Notes: a model not told the origin generated them from the letters alone. DNA of 64,000 nt from Bacteroidota bacterium (GCA_013285915.1 JABDGS010000003.1:1-64000); one strand, 5' to 3'; positions 36,830 to 46,065 are shown, counted from the first letter of the stretch. A program made the numbers and translations.

Positions 36830-37201
36830 TTATTTATCAACAAACAGCATTTTTGCTGCTATTGCCACCAGTATAACCGCGAAAACCCGTTTGAGGGCCG
36901 TTTGTGAAATATTGAGCGCTATTTTGCTGCCAAGCCACCCGCCGACAATAAATGCCGCCGACATAATAAGCACCACCCTAACGTCTATATACCCCTTTTT
37001 ATAATAATTCATCACTGCCAACACACCAACCGGCAGCAACAACAACCCAAGGGATGTGCCCTGTGCCTGTTGTTGCGAATAGCCCAAAATTAGTATAAGC
37101 GCCGGAACAATAATAATTCCACCGCCTACACCTATAAGACCACTTAGCACACCTGAAATAAGACCTACCAACAGCAATATGAGTACTGTGTTAAGTGCCA
37201 T
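36830..37201 (-). CDS. Half-length TauE/SafE (sulfite exporter) family protein
   Basis: The 123-residue protein has four hydrophobic segments and the TauE/SafE phrase GLIGVGGGIIIVPALILILGY near residue 21. Full-length TauE/SafE permeases are about 250 residues with two such halves; this is one half, which would have to pair with itself. Half-size members are known in Bacteroidota. The family moves small organic or sulfur anions. It is the last gene of the minus-strand unit with ppa and crcB, starting three bases after the ppa stop. Confidence 0.82.
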   Translation of the reverse strand: MALNTVLILLLVGLISGVLSGLIGVGGGIIIVPALILILGYSQQQAQGTSLGLLLLPVGVLAVMNYYKKGYIDVRVVLIMSAAFIVGGWLGSKIALNISQTALKRVFAVILVAIAAKMLFVDK

Positions 37202-37204
37202 ACC

Positions 37205-37750
37205 CTATTTTTTAAATGTTTCGGTATACAGCTTTATTGCCTCCTCAACAATATGCAAAGCCATACTTTTATCGCCAAATTCTTCCACCTGCACACTTTT
37301 ATTTTCCAGCCTTTTATATTCTTCAAAAAAATGACGAAGCTCACTAAAAAAGTGTTTGGGCAGCTCTTCGATATTATTGATATAGTTAATTGAAGGGTCG
37401 TGGTTAGCTACGGCAATTATTTTATCGTCCGCATCGCCGCCATCAATCATCTGCATTACACCTATTATTTTAGCTTCAACAAGGCAAAGTGGTTGTATGC
37501 TAAGGCTTGAGATTACCAGTATATCCAGGGGATCTTTATCATCCCCATAAGTTTGGGGTATAAAACCATAGTTGGTTGGATAGTAGAATGAAGAGTAAAT
37601 TACCCTGTCAAGCTTTAGCAGCCCGGTGGGCTTGTCAATTTCGTACTTGGCACGCGACCCCTGCGGAATTTCAATAACCGCATTTACAACTCTTGGTGCC
37701 TTATCTCCGTAATGTGCGCCATGCCATGGATGTAAAACTGTTGTAGTCAT
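37205..37750 (-). CDS. ppa: Inorganic diphosphatase, soluble type
   Basis: This enzyme splits pyrophosphate, pulling biosynthetic reactions forward. The 181-residue protein has the family phrases [17 protein letters not shown], then [18 protein letters not shown] with the metal Asp residues, and [16 protein letters not shown]. The length fits the bacterial type I enzyme. It is packed between crcB, whose stop is six bases before its start, and the TauE gene. Fluoride is a known inhibitor of this enzyme family. Confidence 0.95.
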   Translation of the reverse strand: MTTTVLHPWHGAHYGDKAPRVVNAVIEIPQGSRAKYEIDKPTGLLKLDRVIYSSFYYPTNYGFIPQTYGDDKDPLDILVISSLSIQPLCLVEAKIIGVMQMIDGGDADDKIIAVANHDPSINYINNIEELPKHFFSELRHFFEEYKRLENKSVQVEEFGDKSMALHIVEEAIKLYTETFKK

Positions 37751-37756
37751 AAGATA

Positions 37757-38128
37757 TTATTTTAAATGTGTAGTTAGCCAAAAACCTGAAAAAACCGCCG
37801 CAATACCTGCCACCAAACTTAACCCTATATACAGGGCAAAGGTAGCGTAACGCTGCTGTTGCAGCAATTGAAAGCTTTCAACAGAAAAAGTTGAAAATGT
37901 TGTAAACCCTCCGCAAACACCGGTTGTAAGAAATACCCGCCAGTTTTGATCGAACACCTGGTTTTTTAACGAAATACCCAGCACCGCGGCTATTATAAAA
38001 CTGCCCGCAAAATTTACAATAAACGTTGATAAAGGAAATGACGGGTGTTTTATAAGCACGGCTGCAAGATATCTTAGTACAGAACCAACCATGCCGCCAA
38101 GCCCTACCAAAATAAAATTCCTAAGCAT
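37757..38128 (-). CDS. crcB: Fluoride efflux channel CrcB (Fluc)
   Basis: CrcB exports fluoride as a dimeric channel. The 123-residue protein has four hydrophobic segments and the motifs GGMVGSVLRYLAA near the start and TTGVCGGFTTFSTFSVESFQLL near residue 68, with the conserved GGFTTFSTF loop. It starts three bases after the stop of the lipoprotein gene and is followed by ppa. I looked for a fluoride riboswitch upstream and did not see one. Confidence 0.94.
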   Translation of the reverse strand: MLRNFILVGLGGMVGSVLRYLAAVLIKHPSFPLSTFIVNFAGSFIIAAVLGISLKNQVFDQNWRVFLTTGVCGGFTTFSTFSVESFQLLQQQRYATFALYIGLSLVAGIAAVFSGFWLTTHLK

Positions 38129-38131
38129 TTA

Positions 38132-38536
38132 CTATAAGTTTCCGTTGAATGTGTATTTAAAATCAACCTTCCAGCCCCCACTTTGCAATACCACCTTTAC
38201 TTTTCGAGCAATTTTATCGAAAGAGTTCATATAATTTATAACGTGTACAGAATCGCTTACCGCTGCATCCTCGTTAACAATGATCGAGGCCCCATAATAA
38301 TTTTGCTTTTGCTCCTGTGTTTTCTGCTGATAGATTGCCTTTATTTGCTGCAGGTCTTTATTATTTTCACCGTCATCAAGCATATAAAAAGACGCCCTTT
38401 TAAAATCGCCTTTCAGGCAGCCATCAATAAATTCACGGCCTGCATCAAAAGCATTATCTGCCCTGGGGTAATCATTATTGCCGCCACTACATGCAAAAAA
38501 AGCCAATGCCAGTATAAGTAGATAAACAGCCTTCAT
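38132..38536 (-). CDS. DUF4878-like lipoprotein (134 aa)
   Basis: The start region MKAVYLLILALAFFACSGG is a short signal with a lipobox (FFAC). The rest is a small alpha/beta domain: AGREFIDGCLKGDFKRASFYML, then SDSVHVINYMNSFDKIARKVKVVL and WKVDF at the end. This is like the DUF4878 or NTF2-like lipoproteins. A second gene of similar style lies just upstream at 38618-39076, so the pair may be paralogues. It is first in the unit with crcB and ppa or sits just ahead of it. Confidence 0.68.
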   Translation of the reverse strand: MKAVYLLILALAFFACSGGNNDYPRADNAFDAGREFIDGCLKGDFKRASFYMLDDGENNKDLQQIKAIYQQKTQEQKQNYYGASIIVNEDAAVSDSVHVINYMNSFDKIARKVKVVLQSGGWKVDFKYTFNGNL

Positions 38537-38617
38537 TTATAACGGGAATACCAATCAAATATAAACTAACTGTGTAAAAATATAAAAATAAACCACGCCC
38601 CTATTGACCAGTTTTGT

Positions 38618-39076
38618 TCAAGGCAGGGAATCAACGTTTATTTTGATTGAATCAATCGCCTTATTTACTTCTTTATCTATATCTATCCCTTCTTTTTTTA
38701 TCAGGTCCTTAACCATTTCCATCAGCGAGTTTAAATTAAACTTCACCTTCCATTCACTATGCTCACTTTTAAGATGAAAATAAACCGGGGTGCTGGAAGA
38801 AAATCTCACTTCCACTTTTGCATCATTGCCGGTTGTTTCAGCATTCATTATTTCGAATGTTTTACCATTGTACACATTATCTGATGGCCTGCCGTTCTTA
38901 TTTAACATGTCAAGAAAAGACTGGCTGTCGTCGGTAGCATATTTTTTAGCTTCTTCATAGTTACTGTTCTGCATAGCGGTAAGAAACTTTGAGAGCGAGT
39001 CTTTAGGTGAGCCGGAGATACCATTACAACTAAACGCAGCAAACAACAGGCAGGCAAACAAGAGCGATATTTTCAT
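38618..39076 (-). CDS. DUF4878-like lipoprotein (152 aa)
   Basis: The protein begins MKISLLFACLLFAAFSCNG, a signal with lipobox FSC at residue 17. It then reads KDSLSKFLTAMQNSNYEEAKKYATDD, the helix typical of NTF2-like DUF4878 domains, and closes with VEVRFSSSTPVYFHLKSEHSEWKVKFN. The C-terminal tail is helical and Lys/Asp-rich. It has its own likely promoter (see the TATCTTTG box). A role in the cell envelope is likely but not established. Confidence 0.72.
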   Translation of the reverse strand: MKISLLFACLLFAAFSCNGISGSPKDSLSKFLTAMQNSNYEEAKKYATDDSQSFLDMLNKNGRPSDNVYNGKTFEIMNAETTGNDAKVEVRFSSSTPVYFHLKSEHSEWKVKFNLNSLMEMVKDLIKKEGIDIDKEVNKAIDSIKINVDSLP

Positions 39077-39090
39077 TTAGCTTATTTAGG

Positions 39091-39098
39091 CAAAGATA
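39091..39098 (-). promoter_or_regulatory. TATCTTTG, -7 box of the DUF4878 lipoprotein gene
   Basis: CAAAGATA on the plus strand is TATCTTTG on the minus strand, an exact match to TAnnTTTG, 14 bases before the ATG at 39076. I see no clean -33 TTG at the normal spacing. Confidence 0.45.
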
Positions 39099-39149
39099 TT
39101 CCTTATGTATAAAGAATGTGCATCAACATCAGTCGCTTACCTGCAATAA

Positions 39150-39175
39150 AAAAAGCAGCCACGAGACTGCTTTTA
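39150..39175 (-). terminator. Terminator after phoH
   Basis: AAAAGCAG and CTGCTTTT form an 8-bp stem with an 8-base loop; on the minus strand this follows the phoH stop by about 25 bases and runs into TTTTTTTATTG. Confidence 0.75.
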
Positions 39176-39198
39176 CCATAATTACAGGTTTTTCTATA

Positions 39199-40191
39199 TT
39201 ATGCTTTTTTTACCAGGTAATTTGATGTTGGGTTTTCGTTGTGGTGCTCCTTTTCGTACGCACGAATGATTGCTTTTACAAGCCTGTGCCTTACTACATC
39301 CTCTTCATCCAGTTCAATATGCGCTATACCATCAATATTTGCCAGAATGCGCGTAGCTTTCTCCAAGCCACTGCGTTGATTTTTTGGCAGGTCAACCTGT
39401 GTCGGGTCGCCTGTAATTATTGCTTTAGCATTGGCGCCAATACGTGTTAAAAACATTTTCAGCTGCAGGTCGTTGGCATTTTGCGCTTCATCCAAAATAA
39501 TAAAGGCATTATCCAGTGTTCGTCCACGCATGTATGCCAGCGGCGCAATTTCAATGGTGCGTGTGCTCATATAGTAGCCCAGCTTATCGGCAGGTATCAT
39601 ATCATCCAGCGCATCATACAAAGGCCGCAGGTAGGGATCAATCTTTTCTTTCAGGTCACCTGGCAAAAAGCCAAGACTTTCACCGGCTTCAACTGCAGGG
39701 CGGGTAAGAATTATTTTTTTAACCTGTTTATTTTTAAGCGCCCTAACCGCAAGTGCTACAGCCGTGTAGGTTTTACCTGTACCGGCCGGACCAACAGCAA
39801 ATACTATATCATTACGCTCAACAGCCTGCACCATTCTTTTTTGATTGGCCGTTCTTGCGCGTACTGTTTTGCCATTTGGGCCAAATACCAATATATCGTT
39901 AGGGTTGCGGTCAACAAAGTTATCTATTGTTTCTGCATCATCCCCGCCTAATATTTGCTCAAAATAATTTTCACTCAAATCACCGTTCCGTTCAAGATAT
40001 TGTATTACAAGTTCAATTTTTTCTTTGGCTGATTCAATTTGCTCCGGTGCGCCGCTAAGTTTTATTTGTGTGCCTCTTGAAAGTATTTTTAACAGCGGAA
40101 ATTTTCTTTTTAACAGGTCAAGCTTTTTGTTGTTAACACCGAAGAATTCGATTGGATTGATGGTGTCAAGGTTAATGATAGTTTCTGTCAA
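39199..40191 (-). CDS. PhoH family ATPase
   Basis: The 330-residue protein has the family order: an N-terminal KH-like region (residues about 1-90), then [16 protein letters not shown] with the Walker A at about 135, the conserved [39 protein letters not shown] as Walker B, and [10 protein letters not shown] near 260. PhoH proteins are ATPases tied to RNA metabolism. The terminator is close, and upstream is a region of repeats. The start at 40191 is in a sensible place. Confidence 0.93.
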   Translation of the reverse strand: MTETIINLDTINPIEFFGVNNKKLDLLKRKFPLLKILSRGTQIKLSGAPEQIESAKEKIELVIQYLERNGDLSENYFEQILGGDDAETIDNFVDRNPNDILVFGPNGKTVRARTANQKRMVQAVERNDIVFAVGPAGTGKTYTAVALAVRALKNKQVKKIILTRPAVEAGESLGFLPGDLKEKIDPYLRPLYDALDDMIPADKLGYYMSTRTIEIAPLAYMRGRTLDNAFIILDEAQNANDLQLKMFLTRIGANAKAIITGDPTQVDLPKNQRSGLEKATRILANIDGIAHIELDEEDVVRHRLVKAIIRAYEKEHHNENPTSNYLVKKA

Positions 40192-40325
40192 TGCTCTTCA
40201 ATTTAGTAAGTAAATTAATGTTGTTATCTGTGCAATTAATTAACAGCAATTTACTGCTTTATGTTGGAAACGCGGTGTTAATTGTTATACACAAATGTGG
40301 ATAGTTTGTTGAGGGTTAGTTTGAA

Positions 40326-40353
40326 GTTTGAGTGTTTGAAAATTTGATTGTTC
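40326..40353. repeat. Extra copy of the GTTTGAGTGTTTGAA repeat
   Basis: GTTTGAGTGTTTGAAAATTTGATTGTTC matches the first arm of the inverted repeat at 40386 with a small gap, and is in direct orientation to it. It lies about 60 bases to the left. Confidence 0.65.
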
Positions 40354-40385
40354 AATGGTTCTCAAGTTCCAAAAATTTGTGAAGC

Positions 40386-40655
40386 AGGTTTGAGTGTTTG
40401 AATGTTTGATAGTTTGATTGTTCACGAGCTCTGCTATTCGCACATTAATTTCGTGCCTGAATTTATTCAAAGATTATTACCCCGTCATTATTACACGGGA
40501 TTCAGCGCCGCGGGAAAAGTCTGTTTATAATTTAAATTTAAATGCACGATATATTTTTAGTATGCCTGGCTGCTTCACATTATAAAGTAAGTTTACTCTA
40601 AGGTTGAGTAAATCTGCGAACAATCAAACTATCAAACACTCAAACATTCAAACCT
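40386..40655. repeat. About 270-bp unit with 38-bp near-perfect inverted ends
   Basis: The left end AGGTTTGAGTGTTTGAATGTTTGATAGTTTGATTGTTC (40386-40423) and the right end (40618-40655), reversed, differ at only two bases. The core of about 190 bases has no gene and no transposase. It fills most of the 471-base gap between phoH and the TPM protein gene. It could be a MITE-like element or a REP-type palindromic region. The sole ORF here (40285-40470 minus) reads through the repeat and is not a gene. Confidence 0.7.
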
Positions 40656-40662
40656 AAAAAAC

Positions 40663-41439
40663 TTACCATCCCCCGCTTGCGCCGCCGCCACCACTGCTGC
40701 CACCACCGAAGCCACCAAAGCCGCCGCCGCCGCCACCGCCCCAGCTGCTGCCGCCACCCCAATTACTGCGGCCACCGCTGTTTAGCATGCTGCCAAGTAT
40801 TGCGCCTGCTATAAAACCACCGCCACCGCCGCCGCGTCCACCGCGCCCCGCGCGGCCGATAATAATAAATATAATTGCCAGTACTATAAATACGCCAAGT
40901 ATGGAGCCACCACCGCTTCCTTTGTTATTCCTGCTTTCGCGCTGCACATGATATTCACCTGTAGCGGCTTTTCCTAAATCATCAACAGCACTATTTAAAC
41001 CAGAATAATAACTGCCCTTTTTAAATGCAGGCGTAATGTCGTTTGCAATAATATCGCTGGTTGTAACATCAGGTATGGCACCTTCAAGCCCATAGCCTAT
41101 TTCAATACGTACTTTGTGTTCTGCGACGGCAACTAAAATTAATATGCCATTGTTGTTCTTTTTTCCACCAATGCCCCAACTGCGGAATAATTTGTTGCCG
41201 TAATCCTCAAGGTCATTGTCACCAAGTGTTGGCAGCGTGACAATTGCTATCTGGTTTGATGTATTGTTATCAAGGCCTACAAGTTTATCTTCAAGTGTTT
41301 GCCTGTCGTATGATGACAGCAGGTTTGCCACATCATTCACCAACCGCGGCGGGTTAGGTGGTGGCAACAATTCAACCTTTTGTGCAAATATATTTGCTGC
41401 AACCAGCAGCAAACTTATAATTAATAAAAAACGCTTCAT
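40663..41439 (-). CDS. TPM-domain secreted/membrane protein with Gly-rich tail
   Basis: Starting at the ATG at 41439 gives a signal peptide (LLLVAANIFAQ); the ORF-track start adds nine residues. The TPM domain (residues about 30-155) carries FRSWGIGGKKNNNGILILVAVAEHKVRIEIGYGLEG and the closing AFKKGSYYSGLNSA. A hydrophobic helix follows (LGVFIVLAIIFIIIG), then a tail of Gly and Ser runs with Trp (residues about 210-258). TPM proteins are envelope or thylakoid factors. It sits last of a TPM-TPM-LemA unit. Confidence 0.87.
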   Translation of the reverse strand: MKRFLLIISLLLVAANIFAQKVELLPPPNPPRLVNDVANLLSSYDRQTLEDKLVGLDNNTSNQIAIVTLPTLGDNDLEDYGNKLFRSWGIGGKKNNNGILILVAVAEHKVRIEIGYGLEGAIPDVTTSDIIANDITPAFKKGSYYSGLNSAVDDLGKAATGEYHVQRESRNNKGSGGGSILGVFIVLAIIFIIIGRAGRGGRGGGGGGFIAGAILGSMLNSGGRSNWGGGSSWGGGGGGGFGGFGGGSSGGGGASGGW

Positions 41440-41474
41440 GTTATTCGGTATAGTCCCATGGGGCAAAAGAAAAA

Positions 41475-41936
41475 TTATTTTCCAAACACAATATCATCAG
41501 GCAATTCATTTTTGTCAGTAGCGCCGTCATAAGGAAAATGGAATGCCAGCGCCTCTCCTATCTCATTCACCACCGTGGCAATACCCGCGGCATAATTTTG
41601 TTTATTAAAATGCGCCAGCATTTTTTTAACGGCATTATTCCAAAAATCTTTGCCGGCTTTTGTATAAATGCCTTCGTCTGCATACACAGCCAACTGCCTG
41701 TCCTTTAAGGCAACATACACCAGCACTGCATTTCGCTGTCCGGTAGCTTCCATGTGTATGTTGTTAAAAATTTCCTTGGCACGGTCAAGCGCGTCCATGT
41801 ATTCACAATGGCTTTCAGCATATACCCTTATTTCGCCGCTTGTTTGCTTTTCAGCCTGCTGCACTGCATGCACAATGAGCTGTTGCTCATCAGCAGTAAA
41901 AAATTGCGGGGGCTTTTTTTTGAATATTGAAAGCAT
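41475..41936 (-). CDS. TPM-domain cytoplasmic protein
   Basis: The 153-residue protein has no signal peptide and a TPM domain (residues about 20-140), with AEKQTSGEIRVYAESHC, DRQLAVYADEGIYTKAGKDFWNNAVKKML and GIATVVNEIGEALA. It is 35 bases upstream of the exported TPM gene and eight bases after the LemA gene, so the three are an operon. One TPM protein outside and one inside is the common arrangement. Confidence 0.86.
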   Translation of the reverse strand: MLSIFKKKPPQFFTADEQQLIVHAVQQAEKQTSGEIRVYAESHCEYMDALDRAKEIFNNIHMEATGQRNAVLVYVALKDRQLAVYADEGIYTKAGKDFWNNAVKKMLAHFNKQNYAAGIATVVNEIGEALAFHFPYDGATDKNELPDDIVFGK

Positions 41937-41944
41937 GTGTTTAT

Positions 41945-42538
41945 TTACTTAATATCAAATTTTATGTCAGGGTTTTTTTCAGCCCCTTCATCAGCTTTAT
42001 AAAAAGCTTTTTCATGGTAACCGAACATCGATGCGAATATGCTCCCTGGAAATCTCTTAACCTTCAGGTTATAATCCTGCACCGCGGTATTGTAGTCCCG
42101 GCGGGCAATGCTGATACGATTTTCTGTTCCTCCGATATCAGTTTGAAAATCCTGGAATGCCTTTGTAGTTTTAAGGTCTGGATATGACTCAGACACCGCC
42201 ATCAGACGACTGAAAGACCCCTGCAACTGTGCCTGAGCAGCCTGGAACCTTGCAAGTGATGCCGTATCGTTGACATCAACTCTAACAGATGTTGCTTTTG
42301 ACCTTGCGTCAATAACTGCAGTCAAGGTCGATTTTTCAAAATTTGCGGACGCAGAAACTGTTTTTACAATACTGCTATACAAGTCGGTACGGCGTTGATA
42401 ATTGGTTTCAACATTGCTCCATGCAGTTTTTACGCCTTGATCTGCTGTCACCAGGCCATTATATTGCCCGCAACCGCAACCACCTATAATCAATACAAGT
42501 GCACCTATTATAATTAATACCAGTGTGGACGTTTTCAT
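41945..42538 (-). CDS. LemA family protein
   Basis: The 197-residue protein has an N-terminal membrane helix followed by the LemA family body: WSNVETNYQRRTDLYSSIVKTV, then TAVIDARSKATSV and the VQDYNLKVKRFPGSIFASMFGYHEKAFY end. LemA proteins have a coiled helical fold, face the periplasm and are usually next to TPM genes, as here. Their role is not known. The gene is first in the three-gene unit. Confidence 0.93.
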   Translation of the reverse strand: MKTSTLVLIIIGALVLIIGGCGCGQYNGLVTADQGVKTAWSNVETNYQRRTDLYSSIVKTVSASANFEKSTLTAVIDARSKATSVRVDVNDTASLARFQAAQAQLQGSFSRLMAVSESYPDLKTTKAFQDFQTDIGGTENRISIARRDYNTAVQDYNLKVKRFPGSIFASMFGYHEKAFYKADEGAEKNPDIKFDIK

Positions 42539-42676
42539 TTCTTTGATTGTTTATGTTATAATAATTGCAGCAAAACAAATACCCTATGCAAAATACTGAC
42601 GTTACGTCATTAATTTTTCTCCTTCCTCTGTCATTTCGAATGCTATCACTCAATATTCATGCTATATTTAGCAACA

Positions 42677-43714
42677 TCATTGCATTTTTCTAAAGGTTTC
42701 AGCCAAACCTGACACTTCATCATCTGACAATCGATAGTTGCCCGAATGTATAACAATTCTATACCTGAAAGTTACAGACTTTCCTTTTTCAAGTATAAAA
42801 TTCAATGTTTCCTTACCATTGCTAAATATCTTTTGCCCCAGCGGGTTTACAGCAAATAAGCCATAATCCCGTGCGTGCCAGTAAGCCGGGTAGCCGACAT
42901 TAGAAGGATGGTCAATTATGGCAATGCTTATGGTATCTTCTCCTTTTTTGCCGTACAGCATGCACCAACCCGCGCGCGTACCCCAGGCGGCGTTGCCAGT
43001 TTTACCTTCGCTTGTTATGTAGTTACCTGTTGCAGCCGCATTACCCTGCACAGTTGTAACATTTCCTTTGTTGTCTGTAAATTTTTTGGTTGCAGTATCG
43101 GGCAGTTGCAGTTCGTGCGCCACCCGCAGCCCCATCATACCATCCTTAGCGTCTTTAAACAATATCTTATCCATAGCCGTTAAAGTGGTAGTGCGGTCAA
43201 TAATACGGATATGCTCGTCACCGCTAAAAACAAACGTGGTAACTTCATTTAATAAAACATGCTTTTCTATATCGTGCCAATGGGCCGTATATGTTAACGT
43301 GCCCTTGCTGCCGCTTTGGGTTTGCACATTATCGGTACGTATCCACCCGTATTGCTTTTTTTTCTCTGCGGGGATAGCGAACGAATTGTTCCAAAAATCA
43401 AGTCCGTTTACATTTTCGTAGTTAAACCATAAACCAATGTGATGGGGATGGTCCGTCGGGTCGCCCGGCCTGGGCTGTAAAGGATAGCCCCTTGTTATTA
43501 GTTGCCCATCGGCAGCATAAATAGGATATAGAACAGGTTTTTCGAGAGAATCAGGAAACATGAACGTGGTAAATGGCTTGCCGTTAACCGTAACCGTAAC
43601 TACCTGTTGGTTGCCGCTTTTGTTAACCTCAACAATATTTTGTGCAAACGCGTATGCCGCAAAAATATTACTAACAAAAAACAAAGTGTATTTACGCAGG
43701 CAGGCATTAACCAT
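42677..43714 (-). CDS. PmoA/DUF6807 family secreted protein
   Basis: A signal peptide (ending AFAQ) precedes a beta-rich protein of about 320 residues with DHPHHIGLWFNYENVNGLDFWNN near residue 93, a motif rich in His as in the PmoA/DUF6807 family. Other family phrases are MGLRVAHELQLPD and WCMLYGKKGEDTISIAIIDHPSNVGYPAYWH. Such proteins appear in carbohydrate-utilisation loci next to DUF1080 and Gfo/Idh proteins, where some act on 3-keto-sugars or lyase products. It is divergent from the DUF1080 gene. The PmoA name from methane oxidation should not be taken to give a function. Confidence 0.83.
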   Translation of the reverse strand: MVNACLRKYTLFFVSNIFAAYAFAQNIVEVNKSGNQQVVTVTVNGKPFTTFMFPDSLEKPVLYPIYAADGQLITRGYPLQPRPGDPTDHPHHIGLWFNYENVNGLDFWNNSFAIPAEKKKQYGWIRTDNVQTQSGSKGTLTYTAHWHDIEKHVLLNEVTTFVFSGDEHIRIIDRTTTLTAMDKILFKDAKDGMMGLRVAHELQLPDTATKKFTDNKGNVTTVQGNAAATGNYITSEGKTGNAAWGTRAGWCMLYGKKGEDTISIAIIDHPSNVGYPAYWHARDYGLFAVNPLGQKIFSNGKETLNFILEKGKSVTFRYRIVIHSGNYRLSDDEVSGLAETFRKMQ

Positions 43715-43887
43715 TTGTTGGATAATTTTACAGGTTAACCGATAACATGTGCTTCTGTTGATACTAATGTATAACTTTAACCGGAGTTATTAATATTTAA
43801 TAATTTATTTTTTATATATATTTTCGCTTCTACCGCACAGCTTTGCTGCATGCACAAATACAAACAAAGCTGTTAAACATTATTACT

Positions 43888-45240
43888 ATGAAAAAATGCT
43901 TATTGCCATTAGTATTAGTTGCCATTAGTATACAGTTTGTACAAGCGCAAAAATCTACATCATTATTTAACGGTAAGGACCTTGCGGGCTGGCATGTTTT
44001 AACCGGCAATGCGAGTTTTGCTGTTAAGGATGGTATGATTGAAGGCACCACGGTGCCAAATACCACATCATCATTTTTAGTGACTGATAAAAGTTACGGT
44101 GATTTTGCGCTTGAACTGGAAATTAAAATGGATGCAAGCGCAAACAGCGGCATACAGGTTAGAAGCGAGAGTAAGGAAGATTTTATTAATGGCAAGGTGT
44201 ATGGTTATCAAGTAGAGGTTGACGGAACAGAACGGGCATGGACGGGCGGCATACATGATGTTAACCTTAGGGGCTGGCTGTACCCGCTAACTTATAATCC
44301 GCCTGCGCAAAAAGCTTATAAACAAGGCGAATGGAACAAGTTTTATATTGAATGCATTGGCAGCCATATACGCACATGGGTGAACGGGGTGGCTACTGCT
44401 GACCTGGTGGATGATATGGCTTCAAAAGGGTTTATCGGGCTGCAGGTGCACGACCTTACCAATACCCCCGGTGCCCATGTTTATTTTAAAAACATACACA
44501 TACAAACAACCGGGCTTACGCCAAAGCCACTAACCAATATTTACGTTGTAAATAACATTCCCAACAACCTAAGCGAGCAGGAAAAAAAGAATGGTGTACA
44601 ATTGTTGTGGGATGGAAAAACTACTGCGGGCTGGCGCGGAATTTACAAACAAACATTTCCTGAAAAGGGCTGGGCTATTGAGAACAACACTTTAACCATA
44701 CATTCATCAAACGGGCAGGAAGAAGGGCTGGGTGGAGATATTGTAACGGAAAAAGAATACACAGCATTTGAACTTGATTTTGATTTTAAACTTACACCCG
44801 GCGCAAACAGTGGTGTAAAATATTTTGTGAAAGAGACATACGACAGTAAAGGCAAAAGCGGTATTGGGCTTGAATACCAGGTTTTAGACGACAGCCTGCA
44901 CCCTGATGCCAAGCTTGGTTTGAATGGCGACAGAACATTATCATCGTTATACGACCTTATACCACGCAAAAATATTCCGGCGGCATTAAAGAAAATTGGT
45001 GAGTGGAACCACGGGCGCATACTGGTGTACCCTAACAACCACGTAGAACATTGGCTTAACGGTTATAAGGTTTTAGAATACGAAAAAGGCAGCAAAGAAT
45101 TTTTAGATGCTGTTGCCATAAGCAAGTACAAGGTTTGGCCAAACTTTGGCTTGTGGCACGAAGGGCATATTTTGCTGCAGGACCATGGCAATGAGGTTAG
45201 CTACAGAAGCCTTAAGATTAAAGTGTTACCCCAGCCCTAA
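43888..45240 (+). CDS. Secreted protein with two DUF1080 (3-keto-disaccharide hydrolase-like) domains
   Basis: The ATG at 43888 gives a signal peptide ending in VQAQ; the ORF-track start is 15 codons upstream. Two DUF1080 concanavalin-like domains follow: residues about 25-215 ([39 protein letters not shown]) and about 235-450 ([34 protein letters not shown]). DUF1080 hydrolases act on 3-keto-glycosides. It is an outward-facing enzyme, likely working with the neighbouring oxidoreductase. Confidence 0.88.
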   Translation: MKKCLLPLVLVAISIQFVQAQKSTSLFNGKDLAGWHVLTGNASFAVKDGMIEGTTVPNTTSSFLVTDKSYGDFALELEIKMDASANSGIQVRSESKEDFINGKVYGYQVEVDGTERAWTGGIHDVNLRGWLYPLTYNPPAQKAYKQGEWNKFYIECIGSHIRTWVNGVATADLVDDMASKGFIGLQVHDLTNTPGAHVYFKNIHIQTTGLTPKPLTNIYVVNNIPNNLSEQEKKNGVQLLWDGKTTAGWRGIYKQTFPEKGWAIENNTLTIHSSNGQEEGLGGDIVTEKEYTAFELDFDFKLTPGANSGVKYFVKETYDSKGKSGIGLEYQVLDDSLHPDAKLGLNGDRTLSSLYDLIPRKNIPAALKKIGEWNHGRILVYPNNHVEHWLNGYKVLEYEKGSKEFLDAVAISKYKVWPNFGLWHEGHILLQDHGNEVSYRSLKIKVLPQP

Positions 45241-45400
45241 AGGGTGGGAAAAGAAAAATGCGGGATAGCGGTTGAATTATGCATGCAAGTTGAAACGCTC
45301 TTATAAAATTCGCTTTACCTGAGCAGTTTATATACGGAAAGGCCGGGGATCATTTTTTGAGTTTTATACAATGTCAAGCTGTAAAAAAATATTATGATGC

Positions 45401-45903
45401 TCATTTTTCTCCAGCCCGGCTGTTGAGTTGCCTGAATGCCTCAAGAATTATTGGAAGGTGGGGGTTAGTTTTATGAAGTAACAATGAATTATATATTTCA
45501 ACACCTTCAATAACCGCAATGCCATCTTCTTTCAATATGGTACCGTCGTTAAATCTCCAGAACCAAAAATCAAATTTTCGTTTCCTCGCCAAATGCCGGT
45601 CATCGGTCGAGGTTAAACGTGAAAATATCATTTGAGAATTGAGGATAGTCATGAAACATATATGCGTACCCGATAAAGTAGGCCAAATAAGTAATACCCT
45701 GGCCTGTTTTAAACTCAAAAGAAAGCTCAGTGAGTTTTGTAAATGGATAAGGGGTCAAGAAAATTATATTTATCTTTTAAATCAGCAAGGCTGCCACCGT
45801 TTTGCAAATGTTTATGAATAGCTTTTTTATCTTCAAGCATTTTTTTGAAGATATGAGCACCTTTTGAATTAAGTGCTTTTTCTATTTTAATTACTTTTTC
45901 CAT
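45401..45903 (-). pseudogene. Frame-broken small gene, about 165 aa if repaired
   Basis: An ATG at 45903 starts MEKVIKIEKALNSKGAHIFK and runs 58 codons to TGA at 45727-45729. The natural-looking continuation is in the next frame (KLTELSFEFKTGQGITYLAY … MFHDYPQFSNDIF, stop at 45600-45602), and then in a third frame, which the ORF track gives as 45401-45718 with a TTG start. Removing one A from AAAA near 45735 and one C near 45605 would join all three in order. The family is not known. Each of the three parts alone is too short to be the full gene. Confidence 0.5.
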
Positions 45904-45999
45904 TGCATTGTAAAATTACAAAAAAAAATATTGTAGTTTAGTAAAAGTTTGTCATTAAAAATGACGATTTGCCTTTTGCAGCACAAGTGTGCGACGCAA

Positions 46000-46016
46000 T
46001 CCCGCCCAAGGCGGGA
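46000..46016. repeat. TCCCGCCcaaGGCGGGA hairpin
   Basis: A perfect 7-bp palindrome with a 3-base loop stands 50 bases upstream of the Gfo/Idh gene. A weaker GTCATTaaaAATGAC palindrome lies near 45951-45965. Either could be a regulator site or a REP-type element; there is no T-run, so it is not a terminator. Confidence 0.5.
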
Positions 46017-46065
46017 CCATAAAATACTGAAGCTTACAAACCAATAATATTTTAAAAGCACTAAC

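Noticed and set aside
37757-38617. A fluoride riboswitch before crcB
   Set aside because: I looked for the conserved GG-GAUGG … CGCC core upstream of the unit on the minus strand and did not find it.
40285-40470. A 61-codon ORF in the phoH to TPM gap
   Set aside because: It consists of the repeat itself read in frame (NKFRHE … NFQTLKLQTNPQQT) and has no protein-like composition.
46000-46016. The TCCCGCC hairpin as a terminator
   Set aside because: No T-run follows on either strand, and no gene ends directly before it. I list it only as a palindrome.
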